This document shows, one piece after another, positions 16,885 to 25,671 of a stretch of DNA of 64,000 nt; the first letter of the stretch is position 1; the number at the start of each line of letters is the position of its first letter. The notes under the pieces are model-generated. The model made no database searches and was not told where the DNA came from. It saw only the letters and a program-made list of their open reading frames with translations. The DNA is from Pseudomonadota bacterium (GTDB lineage: Bacteria > Pseudomonadota > Gammaproteobacteria > Steroidobacterales > Steroidobacteraceae). Location of the stretch: assembly GCA_023423935.1 (NCBI GenBank), contig JAFAEQ010000011.1, positions 1-64,000 on the forward strand, written 5' to 3'. Made by a program: the position numbers and the translations under genes.

Positions 16885-17119
16885 GTCCTCGAGGGGCCGG
16901 TGGGCCAACGATCTCGGCACCATCGAAGCGGGAAAACTCGCGGATCTCGTCATTCTGGATCGCAATCCACTTGTGGACATCCGCAACTCGAACTCTGTTC
17001 GCTTCGTCATGAAGAATGGGGTTCTGTACGATGGCGACTCATTGGATACCGTATGGCCGAAAGCGAAACGCGCACCACCATTCTATTGGTTGGAGCAAGA
17101 GCCACGGCGTGTGCACTAG
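16885..17119 (+). pseudogene. Amidohydrolase C-terminal remnant
   Basis: The translated end reads DLGTIEAGKLADLVILDRNP, then DIRNSNSVRFVMKNGVLYDG and WPKAKR. That is the C-terminus of a metal-dependent amidohydrolase (imidazolonepropionase/prolidase-like, PF01979). The catalytic TIM-barrel part is absent and upstream sequence gives no continuation, so only about 75 codons of a family normally 400 or more long remain. Confidence 0.8.
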
Positions 17120-17656
17120 GGACTAGGTGCCGGTGGCGATCGTAACTACCTCCCCTATTTTGCTAAGAGAGGTCAGCGCGCAGCGCTGGGTGAGTGGCCA
17201 GCATGCGCGTGCAGCGCGCGTGCAAACAGGAAATCAGGCCGTAACCTCCGCTTTCGTAAAGAGAGTCACAACGCGGACGCGCTACGCCGCGCCTCACCTT
17301 GCTCTGCCTCTTCGAACTCGCTCGAGTGATGCAGGAGCGAGATTTTTTGGAACGTGTGGTGTGCGTCAACAGGACCCATCAATTTCCCGCTGAAAGGCAT
17401 GCGAGCGTTGGGTTGTGCAGCCGCGCTCCGCATCTTTGCCTAGGGCCCTATCTCTAACCCTCTATCGCGTGGAGAGGGATGTTCGCAAATGCCTCTCCCT
17501 CGTCGAGTCACGCTGCTCACAGTCGTCCTGCGTTTGCGGCATTCGTACATTCATGTACATCGCACGGCAGTCGCGGGAAACGGGCAGTACGCGTGGGGAT
17601 CGCGTGGAAATAAAGAGCCAGTGCGGGTCATAGCGAACGCGCTGGGTCGCGATCGC
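17120..17656. other. Intergenic region, no gene seen
   Basis: It holds the right copy of the 62-bp direct repeat (17358-17419). Short plus-strand ORFs at 17415-17734 lack ribosome sites and family resemblance and run into the fecR-like gene. Confidence 0.5.
17358..17419 (+). repeat. 62-bp direct repeat, right copy
   Basis: Partner of 15558-15619, exactly 1800 bases downstream. The two share GTGCGT, CATCA, CCGCTGAA and GCGAGCGTTGGG with scattered substitutions. It does not fold like an attC site. Confidence 0.6.
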
Positions 17657-18697
17657 TCACCTCGCCCCAATCACCACCTTATCCCCCTGAGTCCGATCGA
17701 TCTTCACCGGCAGGATGTCTTCGACGCTGCGTAGCCAGGCGTCGATGTCGCGTTCGAAGACGGTGCCGCTGATGAGCAAGTCGCCGATGGCGGCATCCTC
17801 GATGATGACGGGGAGTTTCGCGTAGCGATTCACGTCGGCGACGACGTATTTCAACGGCTCGCCGAGGTATTCGAGGCGGCCGTCGCGCCAGGCGGAGACG
17901 GCTTCGACGGGCACGTCGCGAACTTTCACGACCGTCGGTTCGACGACGACTTGTTGGCCCGCATGCAGATGCTGACCGCGCGGCTCGATCGTGTCAGTCG
18001 ACACGGGTGCGGCGGAGCCGGATGCTTGTTCGGCTCGATCGGCTGCGGACTCGAAGAGCACGGTGCCTTCGGAGACGGACATCAGTACGCGCTCGCCGAT
18101 CTTGCGGACGTTGAATGCGGTGCCGACGGCAGTGAACGTGGCTTCGCCCGTCTTCACGATGAAGGGCCGCTGTTTATCCTTCGCGACTTCGAAGAACGCT
18201 TCGCCGCGATCGAGTGCGATGACGCGTTGGTCGCGGGAGAACTCGGTCCAGGCGAGTGATTCGGCGCCGAGCGACAGTGTCGAGCCGTCGGGCAGCTTCA
18301 CGGTGCGATGCTCGCCGGCCTGCGTCGTGTAGACGGCCGAGTGAGCGGACGGCTGGACCAGATTAATAAGAGTGTCGCTGCGATAGAGGTACGTCGTGCC
18401 GATCGCGATGGCGACCGTCGCGGCGAGACCCGAAAGCCATTGCCATTTTGGCCGGCTCGGCTCGGATCCCGATTCGAGCGGCGGCGCTTCCTTGGCGGGC
18501 AGCTCGCCTAGGTCACTCCACAACGCCTGGATGCGATCGAATGCTTCGCGATGTGCAGGGTTGGCGGCGAGCCATTGATGCCAGTCCGCGATCTCGCGCG
18601 CACTCAAATCGTCGTTCTGCACGCGCACGAACCATCCGGCCGCGGCCGAAAGCAACGGCTCGTCTGTGATGACCTGATCCTTATTCGTGGCTGACAT
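17657..18697 (-). CDS. FecR-family anti-sigma factor / sensor (copy 2)
   Basis: A protein of 346 residues with the same layout as copy 1. The N-terminal sigma-binding part has SAAAGWFVRVQNDDLSAREI and WHQWLAANPAHREAFDRI, a membrane segment lies near residues 95-112 (WLSGLAATVAIAIGTTYLY), and the FecR domain (TTQAGEHRTVKLPDGSTLSL, TGEATFTAVGTAFNVR) is followed by a C-terminal STN-like part. The ATG at 18697 overlaps the sigma gene by 17 bases; an in-frame ATG at 18799 would lie deep inside it. It would regulate the second receptor. Confidence 0.93.
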   Translation of the reverse strand: MSATNKDQVITDEPLLSAAAGWFVRVQNDDLSAREIADWHQWLAANPAHREAFDRIQALWSDLGELPAKEAPPLESGSEPSRPKWQWLSGLAATVAIAIGTTYLYRSDTLINLVQPSAHSAVYTTQAGEHRTVKLPDGSTLSLGAESLAWTEFSRDQRVIALDRGEAFFEVAKDKQRPFIVKTGEATFTAVGTAFNVRKIGERVLMSVSEGTVLFESAADRAEQASGSAAPVSTDTIEPRGQHLHAGQQVVVEPTVVKVRDVPVEAVSAWRDGRLEYLGEPLKYVVADVNRYAKLPVIIEDAAIGDLLISGTVFERDIDAWLRSVEDILPVKIDRTQGDKVVIGAR

Positions 18698-19250
18698 GCT
18701 TGCCTCCGTTCGCAGCATCCAATCCAATACGACAGTGCACGAGCGCTTGCGTGATGTAGCGGCGCACGGTGCGCTCCGTCGTGTCCAGATCTTTTGCAAT
18801 CGCGGCGATGTCCATGCCGTGATAGCGATTCAATATGAGTGCCCGGCGAACGCGTACGGGCAATTGTTCGAGCAGGCGGTCGAGCGTCTCGAGCTCCTGA
18901 ACGCTGCCGACGTTGCGCTCGGGTGTCGTGACGTCTGGCAAAGTATCGAAGAACTCGAGCGACACAGGGCGTTCGCGATAACCGCGCGTCCGCAAGCGGT
19001 CGATCGCAATGTTGGCGGCCGTCTTGAACAGAAACGCGCGCAGATAACTCACCGCGCCGGGCGAATCGAGCTTGAGCAGGCGCACGTAGGCCTCTTGCGC
19101 CACTTCCTTCGCTTCCTGGTATGAGCCAAGCCGCGCGGCGACGAAGCGCAGCAGTGAGTCGTTGTGCTCGCGGAATAGACGCTCGATCGACTGCGTCGGC
19201 TCAGTGCCGTCGGCAGGTTCATCGGTGACGTTATCGGGTCGATTGCTCAT
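18681..19250 (-). CDS. FecI-type ECF sigma factor (copy 2)
   Basis: A protein of 189 residues. Region 2 (IERLFREHNDSLLRFVAARL, EAKEVAQEAYVRLLKLDSPG, AFLFKTAANIAIDRLR) and region 4 (LPVRVRRALILNRYHGMDIA, TTERTVRRYITQAL) are present. It is clearly paralogous to the copy at 9669-10280, especially over EAKEVAQEAYVRLL and the SPGAVSYLRAFLFKTAAN stretch. Operon with the downstream fecR-like gene; divergent from receptor 2. Confidence 0.94.
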   Translation of the reverse strand: MSNRPDNVTDEPADGTEPTQSIERLFREHNDSLLRFVAARLGSYQEAKEVAQEAYVRLLKLDSPGAVSYLRAFLFKTAANIAIDRLRTRGYRERPVSLEFFDTLPDVTTPERNVGSVQELETLDRLLEQLPVRVRRALILNRYHGMDIAAIAKDLDTTERTVRRYITQALVHCRIGLDAANGGKHVSHE

Positions 19251-19404
19251 GGATGTGTTGCGCCTTGCTCCTTAAGACGAAGCAAGCGCCAAAAACGGAC
19301 ACCGCGCGACGAAATTCGTGAAAGCCGTGTCCACATTCGCGACATTGCTCGTCTCAAGGGGCACAAGCGTCTGCTGAGACGCATTCAAAAGAAGTGGGGA
19401 AGCA
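19251..19404. promoter_or_regulatory. Divergent control region, sigma factor / TonB receptor 2
   Basis: 154 bases between divergent start codons. GTGGGGA at 19393-19399 is the receptor's ribosome site. Promoter boxes could not be fixed by eye. Confidence 0.4.
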
Positions 19405-22128
19405 ATGCCTGGTCATCGCCGCAGCCGTATCGCCGTCGCCATCACCGCCATCATCGCGAGCGTGCAGTTTGCCACTGCCGCGGAGCTCGCGGACACCGTT
19501 GCGCTGGACATCACCGCCCAATCCCTCGACCGCGCGCTTCTGCGCTTCTCTGAGCAAACGGGCATCCAGGTGTTGATGTCCACGGAAATCGTCGAAGGCA
19601 AAACCACCCGCGGCGTCCGCGGCCAACTCACCGCCGAACAAGCCCTCCAACAACTACTCGAAGGCTCGGGATTGCAGTTCCGACCCATCGACCGCCGCGC
19701 CGTGACGATCGCGGAGAAGGCGGGATCCGTTGGGGCTGACGCCAGCATTGTCTCCAATAACACCCGCGTTGCCTGGGTGCAGGAGGGGCAGGGCGTCTCT
19801 GGCAGCCAGGCCTCTAATGACGTGCAGCCTGCTCTTGTGGGCGCACAGCAAGAGACTGCTTCGGTTGGGAGGAAGCAAAGCCTGGAGGAGGTGGTTGTCA
19901 CGGGTAGTCATATTCGCGGCGCGCAGAATCTGTCGTCGCCGGTGATCACGTTTGATCGTAACGACATCGAGGCCGGTGGGTTTACGACCACTCAGCAGCT
20001 CATTCAGAAGCTGCCGCAGAATCTCAACAACGTCTCAGACGCCACACAGGCGAATATGAATGGCGGGGTAGGCTACGCGGCGAATCCCAACGGGACGGCC
20101 GTCAACCTGCGCGGTCTTGGAGGCGACGCAACCCTTGTTCTGCTAAACGGCCGGCGGCTGGCAGCGGCGGGCAACGGTTCGTATGTCGATATCTCGCTTG
20201 TACCCATCAGTGCGATCGAGCGGGTTGAAGTTCTCACCGATGGCGCGTCGGCGATCTACGGGGCCGATGCGGTTGGCGGCGTAGTGAATCTTGTTCTGCG
20301 CGAGGATTTCGAAGGGCGCGAAACTCAGGTCCGCTATGGCTCGGTTACTGACGGCCGGCACAATGAACTGCAGGCGTCACAGACGATCGGCCACTCCTGG
20401 GGCTCGGGAAATGGCTTCCTGACCTACGACTTCCTCCACCGCACGAGACTCGAAAGTCGTGACCGATCTCAACTGTTTGCTCCTACGGTGATGCCGACCA
20501 CCACGCTGCTTCCGGAGCAGAAGCGACAGGGCGCCTTGGCTGTACTCAATCAAAATGTCTCGGAAGGAATCGAGCTGTCCAGCTCTGTGTTCTTCGCTCA
20601 GCGCAATAGTGAGATGAGCAACACCTTCGACTATGGCATGCTCATGTTGCATGACAGCTTCGTCGATGCTCGGCAACTCGGTGCAACGTCGGGCTTGCGC
20701 GTCGATCTCACAAACGATTGGCAGGTGAGAGTGTCAGGCGTTTTTGACGAAACGCGGTCGCGCTACCAGCTGTTCGATGGGCTGACGGGTTCGCGCCTGG
20801 TGTCGATAAACAACGAGTTCAGCGTGTGGTCGGCCGATGTCGCGGCGGACGGGCCTCTCACGCGCGCGCCGGGTGGCGACATACGGCTTGCGCTCGGTGT
20901 GCATACCCGCAGCGAGGACTTCCGTCAGGATAATGGCCCCACATACCGAGCGCAGCTCGGCCGCGACAACAAGGCGGTGTACGCCGAAGTGCTCGTGCCC
21001 TGGTTTACGGGCCTGAATCGTCGCACTGGGTTGGAACACCTGGAGCTGACAATCGCAGCTCGCTATGAGGACTACAGTGATTTCGGTCGCTCGTTCAATC
21101 CGAAGATCGGTCTCGCTTGGTCACCTATGCGCGGACTTAACGTGCGAGGGACGTGGGGCACGTCCTTCAAGGCACCGCTGCTAAACCAGATGACCCATAC
21201 CGATTCGGTATATGTGATGGACGGCATGATCCGGAATGAGTTCGGAACAACTCCGGTGCTTCACGTCTCCGGAAACGGAGTCAATCTCGGACCTGAAGAG
21301 TCGCGCAGCTGGACGGTGGGCTTCGATTTCACTCCGGAAATGTTGCCGCAGTTGTCGCTGTCAATCACGTACTTCGACATCGATTACGAAGAGCGGATAA
21401 GTGCGCCACTGCCGAATGACCTCGCCGGAATCTTGCTCGATCCAATGTACGCAAGCGTTGTTACGCGTGACCCCGATCGCGCTGCTATCGAGCGACTCAT
21501 TTCAGGCGCGTTGAGCGTAAGCTGCTTCAGCTATGTCACATACGACTACTGTGATGCGACAGATATGGCCAATAGCGTCACCGCAATCGTTGATGGCAGG
21601 TTGCGAAATATCGCCGGTCTGCAAATGAATGGCTTCGATTTCTCCGCTGGTTATCGCTTTTCCATGGCAGGAGGCGATTGGGGAATCAAGGTTTCAGGCT
21701 CGAAGCTGCTCGAGAATCGGAAGCAACTCGTTCCTGGTGGACCCCAGCTTGACGAGTTGAACAACGTTTGGATGCCGGTGGACCTTCGCTTGCAAAGTGC
21801 GCTGTCATTCAGCCGCGGCGGTCTCAATGTTCTAGCCGCCATCAACTATACAGACGAGTACCAGGACTCCCGTGCTGAGTATGTAGGAACGCCACTGTGG
21901 CGATCGCACGTTTCCTCGTGGACGACCGTAGATGTGACTGTCAACTACGATCTTGCGTCCTTCTTGCCGAACCAATGGTCGGTGCAACCTAAGTTCACGC
22001 TCAGCGCACAGAATATCTTCGATCGCGATCCGCCCTACGTCGCAAACTACAACGGCTTCCGATATGACGGCGCCAATGCGAATGCGCTAGGCAGGTTCGT
22101 GAGTGCGCAGTTCGGCCTACGGTGGTAG
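19405..22128 (+). CDS. TonB-dependent receptor with STN signalling domain (copy 2)
   Basis: A protein of 907 residues with signal peptide (to about 25), STN domain (about 28-85: VALDITAQSLDRALLRFSEQ), linker, TonB-box region (SLEEVVVTG), plug (about 155-285, GGDATLVLLNGRRLAAAG, GASAIYGADAVGGVVNLVL) and a barrel ending GRFVSAQFGLRW. It is paralogous to the receptor at 10467. A 51-base stretch at the TonB-box/plug junction is identical but for one base, although the rest has diverged. The ligand is unknown; the adjacent peptidase suggests a peptide. It is regulated through the linked FecI/FecR-like pair. Confidence 0.95.
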   Translation: MPGHRRSRIAVAITAIIASVQFATAAELADTVALDITAQSLDRALLRFSEQTGIQVLMSTEIVEGKTTRGVRGQLTAEQALQQLLEGSGLQFRPIDRRAVTIAEKAGSVGADASIVSNNTRVAWVQEGQGVSGSQASNDVQPALVGAQQETASVGRKQSLEEVVVTGSHIRGAQNLSSPVITFDRNDIEAGGFTTTQQLIQKLPQNLNNVSDATQANMNGGVGYAANPNGTAVNLRGLGGDATLVLLNGRRLAAAGNGSYVDISLVPISAIERVEVLTDGASAIYGADAVGGVVNLVLREDFEGRETQVRYGSVTDGRHNELQASQTIGHSWGSGNGFLTYDFLHRTRLESRDRSQLFAPTVMPTTTLLPEQKRQGALAVLNQNVSEGIELSSSVFFAQRNSEMSNTFDYGMLMLHDSFVDARQLGATSGLRVDLTNDWQVRVSGVFDETRSRYQLFDGLTGSRLVSINNEFSVWSADVAADGPLTRAPGGDIRLALGVHTRSEDFRQDNGPTYRAQLGRDNKAVYAEVLVPWFTGLNRRTGLEHLELTIAARYEDYSDFGRSFNPKIGLAWSPMRGLNVRGTWGTSFKAPLLNQMTHTDSVYVMDGMIRNEFGTTPVLHVSGNGVNLGPEESRSWTVGFDFTPEMLPQLSLSITYFDIDYEERISAPLPNDLAGILLDPMYASVVTRDPDRAAIERLISGALSVSCFSYVTYDYCDATDMANSVTAIVDGRLRNIAGLQMNGFDFSAGYRFSMAGGDWGIKVSGSKLLENRKQLVPGGPQLDELNNVWMPVDLRLQSALSFSRGGLNVLAAINYTDEYQDSRAEYVGTPLWRSHVSSWTTVDVTVNYDLASFLPNQWSVQPKFTLSAQNIFDRDPPYVANYNGFRYDGANANALGRFVSAQFGLRW

Positions 22129-22222
22129 CAGCTATAAGCGGTGGATCCAGCGCTTCCAGGCGACGCTAACTGAAAGCGGCCGGATCATCTGTGGTACCTA
22201 ATCATACGGAGCCTCGGCATTA

Positions 22223-24582
22223 ATGCTGCCTGCCTATTTCACTCGTTTATTTGCTGCAGCCTGCTTTCTGTTTGTCACTATGCACTGCGCAGTGGGGGGG
22301 GCTTTCTCGAGTCAAGGGAGAGGAACCCATCCCAAACCGCTGGAGTTTAGCGATGTTCTGAAATCGCGTGAGATTAGCTTGCCTTCTACAGCTCTTTCTC
22401 CCGACGGCGAGTTCGTTGCATACGTGACTAAGCCAATCGATCGGGTTGTCGCGGAGACGGGTCAGGACTTGTTCTCGCTGGCCTACACGGAAACGGGAGC
22501 ACTTAGTGCCGCGAGGTTCACAACGCTGCTGATCACGAATACCCGAACCGGCGAGACGACATCGATCGGAGACGACTCGCACGCTGTATGGGCGCCAAGT
22601 TGGTCGTCAGATGGGGAATCGCTCGCGTTCTATTCAGATCGAGACGGCAGTTCGAAAGTCTGGATCTGGAATCGCCAGACTAGAGAGAGCCGGCCTGTAT
22701 CACAGGTGCTTGTTCGAACAGGCTGGATTGGGTTCGGTGAACCGCCGCAATGGGCAGAGGATGATCGCAGTCTGATTGTGAAGACGATGCCAGAGGGAAT
22801 GTCGACCAAGTTCGCGCGTGAGTACTACTCTGGCGCACCAAGCGCGGCACAGAAAGGCTCAGACATTGTTGAAGGTTCGACGGCCCGGTTATTCAGGAAC
22901 GACTCTGGCGAGGCAAAGACTGAGACCAACAATGGCACAGATGCGAGTCGACAATGCCGACTCGAACGGCCGTCGCCTGTCCTGACCGCTGATGTGGCGA
23001 AAATCGAAGTAGGCAGCGGCGCGGTTGAGTACTTGCAACGAGGTGTCGACCTTCGAGCGGCTTATTCGGTTTCGCCGAGTGGTAAGCACGTTGCGATTCT
23101 GAACCTAGAAGGCGATTTCCCCGGTTCCGGTGATGATTGTTGGTCTATTCGAGTCATGGACGCGAACACCGGTCATGAAGGGCAAGTCGTCGCGGGGATA
23201 GTTGGATCGACGGATCCCCCGGCATTTCGTTGGCGGGGCGACAGTCGTGCGTTTGCATACTTCGAAGGACCGAGGCCGCGTGCGGATGGCAAGCCCCGGC
23301 CTGGTGTTGTCAATGTGCTCACCTTGGGTGGTTCACCCCGCGAAGTTATGGCGCCTGACTCTGTTCAGTTCGAAGAGGCTACATTCCGTTGGTTGCCCGG
23401 GAATCGTGGTCTTGCGATGACAGGGAACGGAAAGCTTTGGGTGGCTGGGAGGGATCTGAGAGCGCAAATCCTGTACGAATCGCAGACGCACGACATTGTT
23501 GGCATCATTTCAGGCCCCCACAGTGACTCGGCATGGACATCTCGCGATCAGGTCTATGTTGAGACTGCACAAAAGGACACGAGCGTTCGCGGCATCGCGC
23601 GCGTACGTGAGGGGAAGATCGATGTGGTACGTCACGGGGGGGGCGAGGGTTCGGGAGTACCTTGGTCGCGCGCAACGGTAGTCGAGTTGTTCTCAAGTTT
23701 GAAGATGCCGCCCAGCCGCCCGAGATCTGGACTGCGCAGCGAGACTTTACTGATGCAAGGCCTCTAACGCGGGTGAATGAGCACTTGCGCGCCTACACTT
23801 TTGGGAGCACTCAAACCGTTTCTTATGACTCAGCGCGCGACGCTGGCTTGCGTGGGCTGTTATTGCTCCCCTCAAACTACGTTGCAGGCAAGCGTTACCC
23901 GTTGCTTGTCTGGATCTATCCAGGCGACACGCCGTGGATACATGCGAGTCGTTTCGGAGGCCCTTTCGGTAGCACCTACGGCCTGCAGTTCAATCTCCAG
24001 CTATATGCCACTCGTGGGTACGCGGTTTTGTTTCCGGAAAGCCCCCAGCGTGTAGGCACGCCGATGCGAGATATGGCGGATGGTATTCATGCGGCGATCG
24101 ACAGGGTCGTTGATCTTGGGATAGCAGATCCTGACCGAATCGGTGTATTTGGACAGAGCTATGGCGGCTACTCCACGCTTGCCATGCTTACTCAGTCAGA
24201 ACGATTCAAAGCTGGTGTAGCCAGCGCGCCTCTCGCCCATCTAATTGGATGGGATTCAGAATACGCCGCGTACGGACAGGGGAAGCTCGGTGTCACGTTG
24301 TGGGAGGACCGTGATCGCTACATTGAGAATTCGCCGATTTTCTATTTCGACCGAATTCGGACGCCGTTACTCATAGTAGTCGGCGATCAAGATCTGACGG
24401 AGATGGTGAGTTCTGCAGACGCCGCTTTCGATGCTCTAGCGAGAAGGCTGGACAGGACGGTAGAGTACCGGCGCTATGCCGGCGAGAGTCACGTGCTGCT
24501 TTCGCCAAAGAATATGGAGGACCAGTTCCTGGCAACGCTACGGTGGTTCGACAGGTACGTTCGAGGGGCTACTGAGAATTGA
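22223..24582 (+). pseudogene. S9 prolyl oligopeptidase-like gene split by a frameshift
   Basis: Two overlapping frames make one S9 peptidase of about 786 codons. Frame 1 (22223 to about 23640) gives the signal peptide and beta-propeller (DVLKSREISLPSTALSPDGE, WAPSWSSDGESLAFYSDRDG). Frame 2 (about 23645 to 24582) gives the hydrolase domain with GVFGQSYGGYST (Ser), VVGDQDLTEM (Asp) and AGESHVLLSP (His). They join at a run of eight G (23636-23643); nine G would restore one reading frame through GFGSTLVARNGSRVVLKF. A second G8 run lies at 22294-22301. It could be a sequencing error, a recent pseudogene or a slippage switch. Its place after the TonB receptor mirrors copy 1. Confidence 0.85.
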
Positions 24583-24620
24583 GTCGCGAGCTAAGCCGCC
24601 TCCTCATTCGAAGTATCGTC

Positions 24621-24650
24621 CGCCGCTTCAAACGCTATGAAGAAGCGGCG
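24621..24650. terminator. Hairpin after the peptidase gene
   Basis: CGCCGCTTC (24621-24629) pairs perfectly with GAAGCGGCG (24642-24650) around a 12-base loop, 38 bases after the stop codon. No T-run follows on the plus strand, so a role in termination is only likely. Confidence 0.4.
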
Positions 24651-24752
24651 TGACGGAAGTCATGGATGTCCGCAGACCACACACTCTGGACACCACTCTG
24701 AGCAAACCCTCGCGCATCAAGCGCCCGTCAGCGAAGGGCGAGGGCATCAGAC

Positions 24753-25367
24753 TCAATGTGCCGCCGCCGGAGCCTCACCATCCGTGTGCCGGTCATTGCG
24801 CTGTTGGCGGCGACAATCCATCGCCAGGGCTGCATTCGTCGCGCCACTGAACACCAGATTGATTCCGAGCAGCAAACCGATTGCCCATAGCGCCGTCCCA
24901 GGCCAGCCGATGAGGAGCAGAGCAGCGACGAGCAGGCTGACGATGCCGCCGGCCAGAAACCATCCCCAGCCCTCCTTACCTCTTTGCCGTACGCCCAACA
25001 CGACACGAGACACACCGTCAACGAGGAACAGCGCGGCGAGGATGAATGTGAGTGCCGCCAGGCCGCTAAATGGATAAAGCAGTGTGAGTATGCCGGCAGC
25101 CGCATAGAGGATTCCGCCCAGCAAATGCAGGGCGAATCCCTGCCAGCGCCGCACGCGGAAGGCGTGCACGAGCTGGAAGATCGCCGAAACGATCATCACC
25201 CAGCCGAACAAGGCAACACCGACGATCGACGCCCAGACGGGGATCGCCACTGCCAATGCCCCGGCGATCAGCTGAATGATGCCGAAAGCAAGCAGCCAGC
25301 CCCAGTGACGGCGAAAGATCAGCCAGTTTCGATCGGGAACTCCAAAGCTCTCGGCAGTCGTGGCCAT
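24753..25367 (-). CDS. HdeD-family membrane protein
   Basis: A protein of 204 residues with six membrane segments in three hairpins (WLLAFGIIQLIAGALAVAIP, GILYAAAGILTLLYPFSGL, WFLAGGIVSLLVAALLLIGW), the layout of the HdeD/DUF308 family. HdeD is linked to acid resistance in E. coli; in other bacteria the role is unclear. The ATG at 25367 has GAGGAG just upstream on the minus strand, so it is preferred to the ATG at 25427. Transcribed alone. Confidence 0.9.
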   Translation of the reverse strand: MATTAESFGVPDRNWLIFRRHWGWLLAFGIIQLIAGALAVAIPVWASIVGVALFGWVMIVSAIFQLVHAFRVRRWQGFALHLLGGILYAAAGILTLLYPFSGLAALTFILAALFLVDGVSRVVLGVRQRGKEGWGWFLAGGIVSLLVAALLLIGWPGTALWAIGLLLGINLVFSGATNAALAMDCRRQQRNDRHTDGEAPAAAH

Positions 25368-25671
25368 GGCCGCTCTCCTCGAAATTGCCGCGATTACCTG
25401 GCGGAACGTTGCAGGTGTCGTCGGCACGTGACATGAGTCGATAGGTGAACGCGCGAGCGAACCTCCTGGTCCCCTGACGAAACAGAATGATCACTTCAGT
25501 TCGCTGTGCGCACAGCGAGCGCATCTTCGATCATGAGAACGCCGTCGCAACGTGAGTGATCGAGAGGCGCGATCGAAGCCGCAGTCCCCGCGGGCAACGC
25601 CGGACGAATCCGAAGCGGCGGATGACGGCAATGTGAGGCGGAGGTGCGGTGATGCCTCCTGGTGCCAGATG

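Noticed and set aside
16856..17119. Intact small amidohydrolase gene
   Set aside because: Only the family's C-terminal end is present; catalytic residues are missing.
15558..17419. Possible attC sites (GCGTTGGG core) in the 62-bp repeats
   Set aside because: No complementary R'' box and no attC-type stem; treated as plain direct repeats.
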